Positions 25,486 through 34,079 of a stretch of DNA of 46,480 bases are shown here, piece after piece (within the stretch, counting starts at the first letter, position 1; each line of letters starts with the position of its first letter). The translations under genes were made by a program, and so were the position numbers. Origin of the DNA: Acidobacteriota bacterium (lineage in GTDB: Bacteria; Acidobacteriota; Vicinamibacteria; Vicinamibacterales; UBA2999); the NCBI GenBank assembly GCA_022842985.1, contig JALHON010000004.1, forward strand, positions 1 through 46,480, given 5' to 3'. A model generated the notes under the pieces. The model was given only the letters and a program-made list of their open reading frames with translations, made no database searches and was not told the DNA's origin.

Positions 25486-26700
25486 ATGTCGAGCCGAGCA
25501 CCCGTGTGTGCCTGGGGCGTGGCGTGCGTGTTCGTCTTCGCGGGTGCGGTGGGCGCCCAGGAACGCACCGCCAGCGACGTTATCGAGGCCATCGTGCGCG
25601 AGGGACCACGCGCCGCGGCGATTCGCGCCGACGTCGAGGTCGTGCGCCGCGAGCAACTGGCCCGTCTGCCGCGGCCGAATCCGGGCGTGATCTACAGTCG
25701 CGAAGGGGCGGGCTTCACGGAGTTCTTCCAGCTCGAGCAGCCGCTGCCGGCCTTCGGACTGCGAGGCGCGCTGCAGCGCGCGGGCGCGGCGGCGTCGGCC
25801 GCGGCGGACGCCGAACGCGACGTGCGCCTGTGGGACCTGCGCATCGACGCGACCAGGGCGGTGGAGCGCTGGCGCTGGGCACAGTCACGCGTGGAGGCCA
25901 CGGCCCTCGACACCCAGGCCGTCTCGCGCCTGGTCGACATCCTGCGCGTGCGCGAACGCGAAGGCGAAGGATCGCGCTTCGACAGGCTCCGCGGCGAACA
26001 GGAGCTGGCGGAGCTCACGCAGGCCGGCGTGGCCGCCACGGTCGACCTGGCGGACGCCCGCGGCGCTGTCGAGGCACTGCTGCCGGTCGGGATGACCGTC
26101 ACGCGGCTCACCGACGTGCCGCGTGAACCCGCCGGCGTGCCCGAGACCGGCGCGCTCGTCGCGCGCGCCCGCGCCGCGCGTCCTGAGCTGCGCGCGCTGC
26201 AGTCCCGCCTGGAGCGGTCGGTGCTCGAAGCCGACGCCGCGCGTCGCGCCAGGCGTCCGGCGCCCGTGCTGACGGGCGGCCTGAAGCGTGCCGACAACGA
26301 GGGCGCGCGCGAGCGCGGCGGCGTGTTCGGGCTGAACCTGACGGTGCCGCTCTTCGATGCCGGCTCCCGGGAGGCCGCACGGTGGACGGCCGAAGGCGCG
26401 CGTATCTCCGCCGAACGCGCCGCGATCGAACACGAGATTCGCGCTGACATCCTGCGCGCGGCCGAGGCGCTGAGGCTGCGCCAGCGGGCGCTGACGGCCG
26501 CTGGTGACGACGCCGTGGCGTCGGAACTGGTCGCGACGGCGGAAGTGGCCTACCGCGAGGGCGAAATCGGCATCGTCGCGCTTCTCGACGCCGTGCGCAC
26601 CGCTTCGCGGGCGCGGCTGCGGGACCTGGAGCGGCGCATGGATGTGCGCCTGGCTGAAATCGCGCTCGAGCGCGCGGTAGGGGAAGGGCTGAGGCCATGA
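25486..26700 (+). CDS. TolC-family outer-membrane efflux channel (CzcC/CusC-like)
   Basis: 404 residues: signal peptide 1-24, then the long paired-helix pattern of the outer-membrane factor family (two OEP repeats, about 30-210 and 220-400). Typical motifs are LEQPLPAFGLRGAL in the first beta part and FGLNLTVPLFDAGSREAARW in the second. It is short, as CzcC-type members are. AGGGAAG precedes ATG 25486. The stop overlaps the adaptor gene start (ATGA). Forms the exit duct of the RND pump encoded by the next two genes. Confidence 0.86.
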   Translation: MSSRAPVCAWGVACVFVFAGAVGAQERTASDVIEAIVREGPRAAAIRADVEVVRREQLARLPRPNPGVIYSREGAGFTEFFQLEQPLPAFGLRGALQRAGAAASAAADAERDVRLWDLRIDATRAVERWRWAQSRVEATALDTQAVSRLVDILRVREREGEGSRFDRLRGEQELAELTQAGVAATVDLADARGAVEALLPVGMTVTRLTDVPREPAGVPETGALVARARAARPELRALQSRLERSVLEADAARRARRPAPVLTGGLKRADNEGARERGGVFGLNLTVPLFDAGSREAARWTAEGARISAERAAIEHEIRADILRAAEALRLRQRALTAAGDDAVASELVATAEVAYREGEIGIVALLDAVRTASRARLRDLERRMDVRLAEIALERAVGEGLRP

Positions 26701-28226
26701 GATCGACACGTTGGTTCGTGCTGCTGCTGTTCGCGGCCTCGTGCAGCCGGCCGGCGCCGCCGCCGGCCGCCGGGCCCGAGGTCGAGCCGCGGGCCGTCAC
26801 GCAGTGGACGGCGAAGACAGAACTCTTCGCGGAGTATCCGCCGCTCGTCGCGGGACAGACCTCGCGGTTCGCGATCCACCTGACGCGTCTCGACACCTAC
26901 AAGGCACTCACGGCCGGCCGGGTCGAGGTGCATCTCCGCGCGAGCGGCGGCGCTGACGAGGTCTTTGCGGCTGACGGCCCGTCGCGCCCCGGGATCTTCG
27001 GCGTGGACGTGACGCCGGCGCGCGAGGGCGCCCGTGAGATGACCATCGTGCTGCGCCTGCCGGGCCTGGATGACGAACATCGCGTCGGACCGGTGACCGT
27101 GTTCCGCGATCGGGCGGCGGCGCTCGCAGCGCCCGCGCCTCCTGAGTCCACGGTAGAGACGATCGCGTTCCTGAAGGAACAGCAGTGGGCGCTCGACTTC
27201 GGCACCACCGTCGTCACTGCGTCCGCCGTCCGCGAGAGCGTGCGCGTGCCAGCGGTGATCGCGCCGCGTCCGGGAGGCGCCGCCGACGTCGTGGCGCCAC
27301 TCGACGGCCGTCTCGTACGGGTCGTCGATGCCGCACCCGGCACGCTGGTGACCGCCGGTCAGGAACTGGCGCGCGTGCAGCCGCCGCCGTCGGCGCCCTC
27401 CGAACTGCCGCAGATCCGCCAGGCGCAGGCCGAAGCAGCGACTGCGCTGCAGTGGGCGACACGCGATCGCGAACGGGCCGAGCGTCTGGTGGCCGCCGGT
27501 GCGGCGCCGCAGAAGCGGCTCGACGAGGCGCGCGCCGCGGAAGAACAGGCGCAGGCGCGCGTGGCGGGCGGCGACGCGCGTTTCGCGCAGTATCAGGCCG
27601 CCCGCACCGCCGGAGCCGGCGCGAGTGACGATGGCCTCTTCGTCGTACGTGCGCCCGTGAGCGGCGTCGTGGCGGAACGCAACGCGACGACCGGCGCGAA
27701 CGTGCCAGCGGGTGCGGTGTTGTTCCGGCTGATGGACGTGCGGCAGGTGCAGGTGGCCGGGCAGGTGCCGGAATCCGAACTCGTGCGGGCGCGGATGGCC
27801 ACGGCCGCGGAAGTCGAGGTGCCCGGCCAGCCCGCCCGCGTGCCGGCAGGCCAGCTGCAGGGGCTCGGGCGCGTGCTGGATGCGCGCACGCGTACCGTGC
27901 CCATCACCTTCGCGCTCGACAACGGCGCGCTGGGCCTCGCCGTTGGCCAGTCGGTGTTCCTCCACCTGCTGCTCGACGAAGCGAAGCCGCTTCCGGTCGT
28001 GCCGGTCTCGGCGCTCGTCGACGATGCCGGCCGTCCGATCGTGTTCGTGCAGCACGACGGCGAAGCCTTCGAACGGCGGCCGGTCACGCTCGGCGCGCGA
28101 TCCGGGAACGTCGTGCAGGTCGTGAGCGGTGTGGCGCCGGGCGACCGCGTGGTGACCACCGGCGCGTATCTGATTCGCCTGGCGTCACTCTCCACCCAGG
28201 TGCCGTCGCACGGCCATGTCCATTGA
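26697..28226 (+). CDS. RND efflux periplasmic adaptor (CusB/CzcB-like lipoprotein)
   Basis: 509 residues. The signal ends in LFAASC, so Cys16 is a probable lipid anchor. An extra N-terminal beta domain (KTELFAEYPPLVAGQTSRF, about 38-140) is typical of heavy-metal adaptors. Then come the barrel-sandwich (about 175-330, VVAPLDGRLVRVVDAAPGTLVTAGQELA) with a helical hairpin, and C-terminal beta-barrel and membrane-proximal domains. The N-terminus lacks the Met triad region of CusB as far as I can see. Four-base overlap with the channel gene; the RND gene follows after 12 bases. Confidence 0.88.
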   Translation: MRSTRWFVLLLFAASCSRPAPPPAAGPEVEPRAVTQWTAKTELFAEYPPLVAGQTSRFAIHLTRLDTYKALTAGRVEVHLRASGGADEVFAADGPSRPGIFGVDVTPAREGAREMTIVLRLPGLDDEHRVGPVTVFRDRAAALAAPAPPESTVETIAFLKEQQWALDFGTTVVTASAVRESVRVPAVIAPRPGGAADVVAPLDGRLVRVVDAAPGTLVTAGQELARVQPPPSAPSELPQIRQAQAEAATALQWATRDRERAERLVAAGAAPQKRLDEARAAEEQAQARVAGGDARFAQYQAARTAGAGASDDGLFVVRAPVSGVVAERNATTGANVPAGAVLFRLMDVRQVQVAGQVPESELVRARMATAAEVEVPGQPARVPAGQLQGLGRVLDARTRTVPITFALDNGALGLAVGQSVFLHLLLDEAKPLPVVPVSALVDDAGRPIVFVQHDGEAFERRPVTLGARSGNVVQVVSGVAPGDRVVTTGAYLIRLASLSTQVPSHGHVH

Positions 28227-28238
28227 TCGAGGCACGCC

Positions 28239-31200
28239 ATGATTGATGGACTGATTCGCTGGTCACTCGAGCACCGCGCCACCGTGGTGGCGCTGGCTGC
28301 GGCCTTTCTCGTCTGGGGCGGCTGGACGGCCACGCGCATTCCCCTCGACGTGCTGCCCGATCTGACGGCGCCGTCGGTGACGATCCTGGCCGAAGCGCCG
28401 GGCATGGACCCGCTCGAAATCGAAGCGCTGGTGACGTTCCCGATCGAGTCGGCCCTGAACGGCGCGGCCGGCGTCCGCCGTGTCCGCTCGGCCACGGCCG
28501 TGGGCGTGGCTGTGGTGTGGGTGGAGTTCGACTGGGGACAGGACATCACGCGCGCCCGCCAGACGGTCACCGAGAAGCTGTCGCTCGTGGCTGGCGCGCT
28601 GCCGCCGTCGGTCGAGCCGCCGTTCCTCGCGCCCGTGTCGTCCATCATGGGCGAAGTGCTGTTCATCGACCTCGAGTCGGACCGGCACTCACCACAGGAT
28701 CTGCGCACCGTCGCCGACACGCTGGTGCGGCGGCGCCTGCTGGCCGTGCCTGGCGTGTCGCAGGTCATCGCTACCGGCGGCGACCAGAAGCAGTACGACG
28801 TGGTGCTCGACCCGGCCCGCCTGGCCGCACGGGCCGTGACGGTGCAGCAGGTCGCGCGGGCACTCACGGCCGCCAATCGCAACGCCACCGCCGGGTTTCA
28901 GGTGGCCGACGGCCAGGAGTACTTGGTTCGTGGCGTCGGCCGTCTCGTGGATACCGAGGCGATCGCCGCCGTGCCCGTACACACGGCCGGGGCCGTGCCG
29001 GTGCTGGTGCGCGACGTCGGCCTGGTGCGCGAAGGCGTGGCGATCAAGCGCGGGGAAGGGTCGCACGACGCGCGGCCGGCCGTCATCCTCGGGATTCAGA
29101 AGCAGCCGAACGTCAACACCCTGGCGTTGACCAGACAGATCGAGTCGACGCTCGACGACATCGAGCAGGCACTGCCGCCGGGCATGCGGATCGACCGCAG
29201 CCTGTTCCGCCAGGCCGACTTCATCGAGCAGGCACTCCGCAACCTGTTCACGGCGCTGCTCGAAGGCGCGGGCCTGGTCGTGCTGGTCGTGATCCTGTTC
29301 CTCATGAACGGCCGCGCGGCGCTCATCACGCTGCTGGCGCTGCCGATCTCGCTCGTGGCCGCGGCCGTGGCCCTCGACCGCTTCGGTCTCACCATCAACA
29401 GCATGAGCCTGGGCGGGCTGGCCATCGCCATCGGCGAGCTCGTGGACGACGCCATCATCGACGTGGAGAACGTGGTGCGGCGGCTGCGGCAGAACGCGCA
29501 GCTCCCCGCGGAGGCGCGCCGGTCGGTGCTCGAGACCGTCTATCGCGCCAGCACGGAGATTCGCAGTTCGGTGGTCTTCGCCACCGTGATCGTGGTGCTG
29601 GTGTTCCTGCCGCTCTTCGCGCTGACCAGTGTTGAAGGCCGGTTGTTGCGGCCGCTGGCGTTTGCCTATGTGGTGGCCCTCTCGGCCTCGCTGCTCGTGG
29701 CGCTCACCGTCACCCCGGTGTTGTGTGCGTGGCTGCTGCCGTCATCCGCGCTCATCCGCTCCGGCACCGAGCCGGCACTGACGCGCTGGCTCAAGCGGGT
29801 TTACGAGGGATCGCTGCTGCGGGCGCTCACGCACTGGCGGCTCGTGATGGCTGCGGCCGTCGCGTGTCTGCTGGCCGCCGTCGCGGGCATGGCGTCACTC
29901 GGGCGGTCGTTCCTCCCCGAGTTCAACGAAGGGGCGCTGACCGTGAGTGCCGTCACCATCCCGGGCACGAGCCTCGCCGATTCGAATGCGCTCGGCAACG
30001 CGCTCGAACGCCTGCTGCTGAGCGTGCCGGAAGTGTCGTCCACGGCACGCCGCACGGGGCGCGCGGAACTCGACGAACACGTGCAGGGGGTCGAGTCGGC
30101 CGAGATCGACGTGCGTCTGACGCCCTCGGAGCGAGCGCGCGAGGTCGTGCTCGAAGAGATTCGCGAGAAGGTGTCGCTGCTGCCGGGAACCAACGTCACG
30201 GTGGGGCAGCCGATTTCGCACCGTATCGATCACATGTTGTCGGGCACGCGGGCGAACATCGCCGTGAAGATCTTCGGCGACGATCTGGCGCAGCTGCGGG
30301 CGCTCGGCCAGCAGGTGCAGGCCCAGATGGCCCTCGTGCCTGGCGTGGTGGACTTGTCCGCCGAGGCGCAGACGGACATCCCGACCCTGCGGGTGAAGGT
30401 GGACGCGGCGGCCGCGTCCCGCTATGGCCTGACAACCGGTGAGGTGACCGAGGCGCTGCAGACTGCGCGCGTCGGCCAGCAGGTGGGCCAGGTGCTCGAG
30501 GGGCAGATTGCGTTCCCGCTGGTCGTGAAGTCGGCGCTCGGCGACTACACATCGCTCGTGGCGATCGGCGACACGCGCATCCAGACGCCGGATGGCGGGC
30601 AGATTCCGCTGTCTGCCGTGGCCTCGCTCGAGCAGGACCGCGGGCCCAATTTCGTGATGCGCGAGAACGCGCAGCGCCGGATGGTCGTGCAGTGTAACGT
30701 CGCGGGCCGCGATCTGCGCGGCGTGGTGAACGACATCCGGGCGCGCGTGGCGGCCGAGGTGACGCTGCCGCAGGGCTACCGCGTGGAATACGGTGGCCAG
30801 TTCGAGAGCGAAGCCGATGCGTCGCAGCAGCTGCTGTGGCTGTCGCTCGGCGTCATCGTCGCCATCTTCTTCATCCTGTCGGCCGCGTTCGGATCCGCGC
30901 GCGATGGCCTGCTCATCATGGTGAACCTGCCGCTGGCGCTCATCGGCGGAGTGGCCGGTGTCTACCTTGCCGGCGGCGTGCTTTCGGTGGCGTCGATTGT
31001 CGGCTTCATCACGCTCTTCGGCATCGCGACCAGGAACGGCATCATGCTGGTGTCGCACATCAGGCACCTGCAGGCCGAGGAAGGCCTGACCGACTTCCGC
31101 GCAGCGGTGGTGCACGGGGCCACCGAGCGTGTCGTGCCGATCCTGATGACGGCGCTGGCCGCCGGCCTCGCGCTCGTGCCGATCGCACTCTCCGCCGGTG

Positions 31201-31340
31201 AGCCCGGCAGCGAGATTCAGGCGCCGATCGCCATGGTGATCATGTGCGGCCTGCTCAGTTCGACGGCGCTCAACATGATCGTCGTGCCGATTCTCTACGA
31301 CCGGTTCGGACGCCCCGCGTCAGGTACGCCGACCCCCTGA
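28239..31340 (+). CDS. Heavy-metal RND efflux pump (CusA/CzcA family)
   Basis: 1033 residues, the full length of an inner-membrane RND proton antiporter with two six-helix halves and two large periplasmic loops. The opening IRWSLEHRATVVALAAAFLVWGG and PGMDPLEIEALVTFPIE are typical of the heavy-metal group. The helix-4 motif is GELVDDAIIDVEN (399-411). It lacks the DFG...DGA of zinc-type CzcA and differs from the CusA copper/silver pattern as I remember them, so the metal cannot be assigned. Last gene of the operon (His-rich protein, channel, adaptor, pump). Confidence 0.9.
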   Translation: MIDGLIRWSLEHRATVVALAAAFLVWGGWTATRIPLDVLPDLTAPSVTILAEAPGMDPLEIEALVTFPIESALNGAAGVRRVRSATAVGVAVVWVEFDWGQDITRARQTVTEKLSLVAGALPPSVEPPFLAPVSSIMGEVLFIDLESDRHSPQDLRTVADTLVRRRLLAVPGVSQVIATGGDQKQYDVVLDPARLAARAVTVQQVARALTAANRNATAGFQVADGQEYLVRGVGRLVDTEAIAAVPVHTAGAVPVLVRDVGLVREGVAIKRGEGSHDARPAVILGIQKQPNVNTLALTRQIESTLDDIEQALPPGMRIDRSLFRQADFIEQALRNLFTALLEGAGLVVLVVILFLMNGRAALITLLALPISLVAAAVALDRFGLTINSMSLGGLAIAIGELVDDAIIDVENVVRRLRQNAQLPAEARRSVLETVYRASTEIRSSVVFATVIVVLVFLPLFALTSVEGRLLRPLAFAYVVALSASLLVALTVTPVLCAWLLPSSALIRSGTEPALTRWLKRVYEGSLLRALTHWRLVMAAAVACLLAAVAGMASLGRSFLPEFNEGALTVSAVTIPGTSLADSNALGNALERLLLSVPEVSSTARRTGRAELDEHVQGVESAEIDVRLTPSERAREVVLEEIREKVSLLPGTNVTVGQPISHRIDHMLSGTRANIAVKIFGDDLAQLRALGQQVQAQMALVPGVVDLSAEAQTDIPTLRVKVDAAAASRYGLTTGEVTEALQTARVGQQVGQVLEGQIAFPLVVKSALGDYTSLVAIGDTRIQTPDGGQIPLSAVASLEQDRGPNFVMRENAQRRMVVQCNVAGRDLRGVVNDIRARVAAEVTLPQGYRVEYGGQFESEADASQQLLWLSLGVIVAIFFILSAAFGSARDGLLIMVNLPLALIGGVAGVYLAGGVLSVASIVGFITLFGIATRNGIMLVSHIRHLQAEEGLTDFRAAVVHGATERVVPILMTALAAGLALVPIALSAGEPGSEIQAPIAMVIMCGLLSSTALNMIVVPILYDRFGRPASGTPTP

Positions 31341-31394
31341 GCGGCTCACGCAGGCACCCGGCCGTCGGGGCCCGAGTCGTCTTCGCGCCACCAC

Positions 31395-32723
31395 TTACGG
31401 CGTGCACTGTGGCGGCAGCAGCACGACGGGGCACCGTGCCTGCTGCACCACCTGTTGGGCGACTGAGCCCAGCATGGCCTGCGAGGCGCCCGTGCGTCCG
31501 TGCGTCGCCATGCAGATCGCGTCCACGCCGCGGCGCGCACCCAGTTGCAGGAGCGCGTCCGCGACGTTCCTGGCGCCGACGACCTCCAGCACCGTGACGA
31601 CGCCTCGCGCGCTGGCATCGGTGGGGACGAGCGCCGCCAGGCGGTCGCGAGCCGCCTTCTCCGCCGCGGCGTCGAAAGCCTCCGCCACATGGGCCAGGTG
31701 GACCACGCCGTGTCGAGGCACGAGGCCATACGCGACGCTGATCGCACGATTCGCCAGGTCCGAGAAGTCCGTGCCCACGAGGACGCGGTCGTGCCGGGCC
31801 ACACCCGTCAACCGCCGGCAGGACGCCGGCACGGTCACCACATCCCCCTCGGCGGCGTGCAGCACGTGCCGCGACACCGAGCCCTGCCAGGCCCGCGCGA
31901 GGCCGGCGCGCTGGTTGGTGCCCACGACCACCACATCGGCGGCCGTGCGCCGCGCCTCGTGCAGCAACGGACTGTCCACCCGGCCCCAATTGCCTTCGAC
32001 CAGCCACGACACGTCGCCCTCGCCTGGCACGTGACCGGCCCAGCGGCGCAGGTCGCGCCGCAGCAGCCGCTCGACCGTCGGCCGCAGGCCTTCGAGGGGG
32101 ACGGGCGGAGGCACGCCGAGCCGCGTGTGCGCCTCGGACGGCATCACGATGCGGACGATCCGCAGGTCACAGGGGGCCTGTTGCCGCAGCGTGCCGGCCC
32201 AGTCCAGGGCCGCTCGCGCCGCGGCACCGTCGTCAACCCCGACGAGCAGCCTGAGGGCGCGTGTCCCGGAGGCCCACTCGATCAGGCCGCGGCCGTTGCG
32301 GACCACCAGGACCGGCATCGAGGCGGCCTGAGCGACGCGCTCCGCGACGCTGCCGAGCAGCCAGCGGGCGTGTCGACGCGTCTGGCCCAGCGACGCAACC
32401 ACCAGAAGCACGCTGTGAGCACGCCGGGCGACCTCCACGAGGCGCTCGTCTGCCGCGCCAGGCTCGAGCACCGTCTCGATGGTGACGGGATATGCGCGCC
32501 GCAGCTCGGCGGCCTCGGTGTCGAGGGCCTGGCGCCGCGGCTCGTAGGCGGCGAGGTCACCGCCGGCGAATGCCGCGTCCGCCCCGAGGTCGTCGACGAC
32601 GTGGACCAGTTGCAGTCGTGCGTCCAGCCGCAGGGCGAGGGCTGCGGCGACGAGCGATCCCCGGCGTGCTCCCTCGGAGAAATCGGTTCCGCAGGTGATG
32701 GTCGCGCGGTCGGTCGTCGGCAT
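31395..32723 (-). CDS. Triple-domain universal stress protein, copy 2
   Basis: 442 residues with the same three USP units as copy 1 (ITCGTDFSEGA; LLVGVDDGAAA; VLVGTDFSDLA). Only the third has the near-canonical nucleotide motif (ATHGRTGASQAMLGS), as in copy 1. ATG 32723 follows GAGGA and was chosen over the in-frame start at 32741. No lactate dehydrogenase gene follows here: the gene converges directly on the RND pump gene, 54 bases away. The 32-bp element lies 66 bases upstream. Confidence 0.88.
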   Translation of the reverse strand: MPTTDRATITCGTDFSEGARRGSLVAAALALRLDARLQLVHVVDDLGADAAFAGGDLAAYEPRRQALDTEAAELRRAYPVTIETVLEPGAADERLVEVARRAHSVLLVVASLGQTRRHARWLLGSVAERVAQAASMPVLVVRNGRGLIEWASGTRALRLLVGVDDGAAARAALDWAGTLRQQAPCDLRIVRIVMPSEAHTRLGVPPPVPLEGLRPTVERLLRRDLRRWAGHVPGEGDVSWLVEGNWGRVDSPLLHEARRTAADVVVVGTNQRAGLARAWQGSVSRHVLHAAEGDVVTVPASCRRLTGVARHDRVLVGTDFSDLANRAISVAYGLVPRHGVVHLAHVAEAFDAAAEKAARDRLAALVPTDASARGVVTVLEVVGARNVADALLQLGARRGVDAICMATHGRTGASQAMLGSVAQQVVQQARCPVVLLPPQCTP

Positions 32724-32789
32724 GGCGAATCCTCGGCACACGGAGGCTGAAGAGCGTCAGGGAATGCTGGCGCCGGCGGCTGGACACGG

Positions 32790-32821
32790 CCAGCCGATAA
32801 TCTCGCCAGAATCCGTAGAGC
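32790..32821 (-). promoter_or_regulatory. Shared 32-bp upstream element, instance 3 (USP copy 2)
   Basis: Minus-strand GCTCTACGGATT followed by TT, CG and CTGG at the same spacing as the copy 1 element, while the flanking intergenic sequence has largely diverged. Its near end is 66 bases from the USP ATG. Confidence 0.55.
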
Positions 32822-32893
32822 GGGCCGACGTGTCAGAACCTGCGGCAGCCGTCGCGCGGCCGGCCCGGCCCTGCAGCCACTGCAGATCCCATC

Positions 32894-32963
32894 CGTCGAG
32901 TTCCTCGACGTGAAGCGGTCGAATTTCCTGCGCCGGCGCCGCATGCCTGCGCTGCTAGAGTCG
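32894..32963 (+). promoter_or_regulatory. Conserved control region upstream of the ATPase scar, copy 2
   Basis: 32894-32928 is the counterpart of 11218-11252 (30 of 35 identical) and 32949-32963 repeats GCGCTGCTAGAGTCG exactly. The promoter thus outlived the ATPase gene and probably now drives the antiporter and the downstream genes. Confidence 0.5.
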
Positions 32964-32983
32964 ACACGGGTTGCGCGGAGGCG

Positions 32984-33076
32984 ATGGCGATGTCCGGACT
33001 GACGAGCCTTGAGGCGGCGGCGCGGCTGGCGACGGCCGGTCGCAACGGAGCCACTGCCCGGACAGGCCGCCCATGA
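32984..33076 (+). pseudogene. P-type ATPase deletion scar (30-codon in-frame remnant)
   Basis: The frame MAMSGLTSLEAAARLATAG followed by RNGATARTGRP and TGA aligns at its start with the N-terminus of the copy 1 ATPase ([16 protein letters not shown]). At its end it has the same Gly-Arg-Pro-stop and four-base overlap with the next start codon as copy 1 (there GTGA, here ATGA). About 800 codons between are gone. The GGAG-containing stretch before 32984 is intact, so it may still be translated as a leader peptide upstream of the antiporter. A random short frame would not be expected to match both ends. Confidence 0.65.
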
Positions 33077-34058
33077 CGTTGCGGTCGTCGCGTCCGTCAT
33101 CGTCGTTGCCGGTGTGCAACTCGCGCGCTACGGCGACGTCATCGGCGAGAAGAGCGGCCTGGGCCGCAGCTGGGTCGGTGTGGTCCTGCTGGCCGCGACG
33201 ACGAGTCTGCCGGAGCTCTTCACCGGCTTCGGCGCCACGGCACTGACGCCCCTGCCGGACATCGCCGTGGGCGACGTGCTGGGGAGCTGCATGTTCAATC
33301 TGCTGATTCTGTCGTTGATGGATGCCATTCAGCCGGAGCGGCTCAGCGCCCGCGCCCACCAGGGCCACGCGCTGGCGATCGGCTTCGGCCTCGTCCTGAT
33401 GGCTCTGGCGGGGATGGGGCTGGCGGGTGGGCCGTACTGGCCCGCGGTCGGGTGGGTGGGGCTCTATTCGCCGCTCTTGATCGTGGTCTATTTCGTGGCC
33501 ATGCGGGTGCTGTTCATCCATGAACGGCGCCGGCGCGCATCCGGCAGCCACCGGGACACGGTGAATCCGGCGAACACCCACGTCAGCCTCCGCGCGGCGC
33601 TCGTCCGCTACGCCGTAGCAGCCGTATTCGTCGTGGGTGCCGCCCTCTACCTGCCGGTGCTCGGCGCCTCGCTGGCACGGGAGACAGGGCTCGGCGAGGC
33701 GTTCGTGGGCAGCCTGTTCATTGCGATCACCACCTCGCTGCCGGAGATCGTCGTGTCGGTCGCCGCCGTGCGTCTGGGCGCCCTGGAGCTGGGGATCGGC
33801 AACGTGCTCGGCAGCAATCTCTTCAATCTGTGGATCCTGGGGATGAACGACGTCTTCTACACCCCGGCGCCGCTCCTGAGTGCGGTCGACCCCAGCCACC
33901 TCATCACCGTGCTGGCGGTGGTCATCATGAACGCCCTCTTTCTGATTGGGTTGACCGAGCAGGTACTGACGAAGCGTTTCCGCGTTGCATGGGATAGCGC
34001 CGCCATGGCGGTGGTGTACGCCGGTGCCGTGGGGCTCGTGTATCTGGGGCGGTCGTAA
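33009..34058 (+). CDS. Ca2+/cation antiporter (CaCA family), copy 2, start uncertain
   Basis: Both alpha repeats are intact (AATTSLPELFTGFG ... GDVLGSCMFNLL; AITTSLPEIVVSVAAV ... GNVLGSNLFNLWIL), as in copy 1. The problem is the 5' end. The ATG at 33073, which corresponds to the copy 1 GTG, is out of frame because this copy is ten bases shorter before the shared VIVVAGV. In frame, only TTG 33009 (inside the ATPase scar, with an arginine-rich extension) or a GTG near 33112 that would remove most of helix 1 are available. The body is conserved, so the protein is probably made, perhaps by a weak TTG start. Otherwise the gene is newly crippled. Confidence 0.72.
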   Translation: MRRRRGWRRPVATEPLPGQAAHDVAVVASVIVVAGVQLARYGDVIGEKSGLGRSWVGVVLLAATTSLPELFTGFGATALTPLPDIAVGDVLGSCMFNLLILSLMDAIQPERLSARAHQGHALAIGFGLVLMALAGMGLAGGPYWPAVGWVGLYSPLLIVVYFVAMRVLFIHERRRRASGSHRDTVNPANTHVSLRAALVRYAVAAVFVVGAALYLPVLGASLARETGLGEAFVGSLFIAITTSLPEIVVSVAAVRLGALELGIGNVLGSNLFNLWILGMNDVFYTPAPLLSAVDPSHLITVLAVVIMNALFLIGLTEQVLTKRFRVAWDSAAMAVVYAGAVGLVYLGRS

Positions 34059-34079
34059 CGAACGGTCAAGGAGCAGGCG

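Noticed and set aside
31500-32750. Plus-strand open frame of 416 codons opposite USP copy 2
   Set aside because: Mirrors a similar shadow opposite USP copy 1 only because the real genes are paralogues; no motif of its own.
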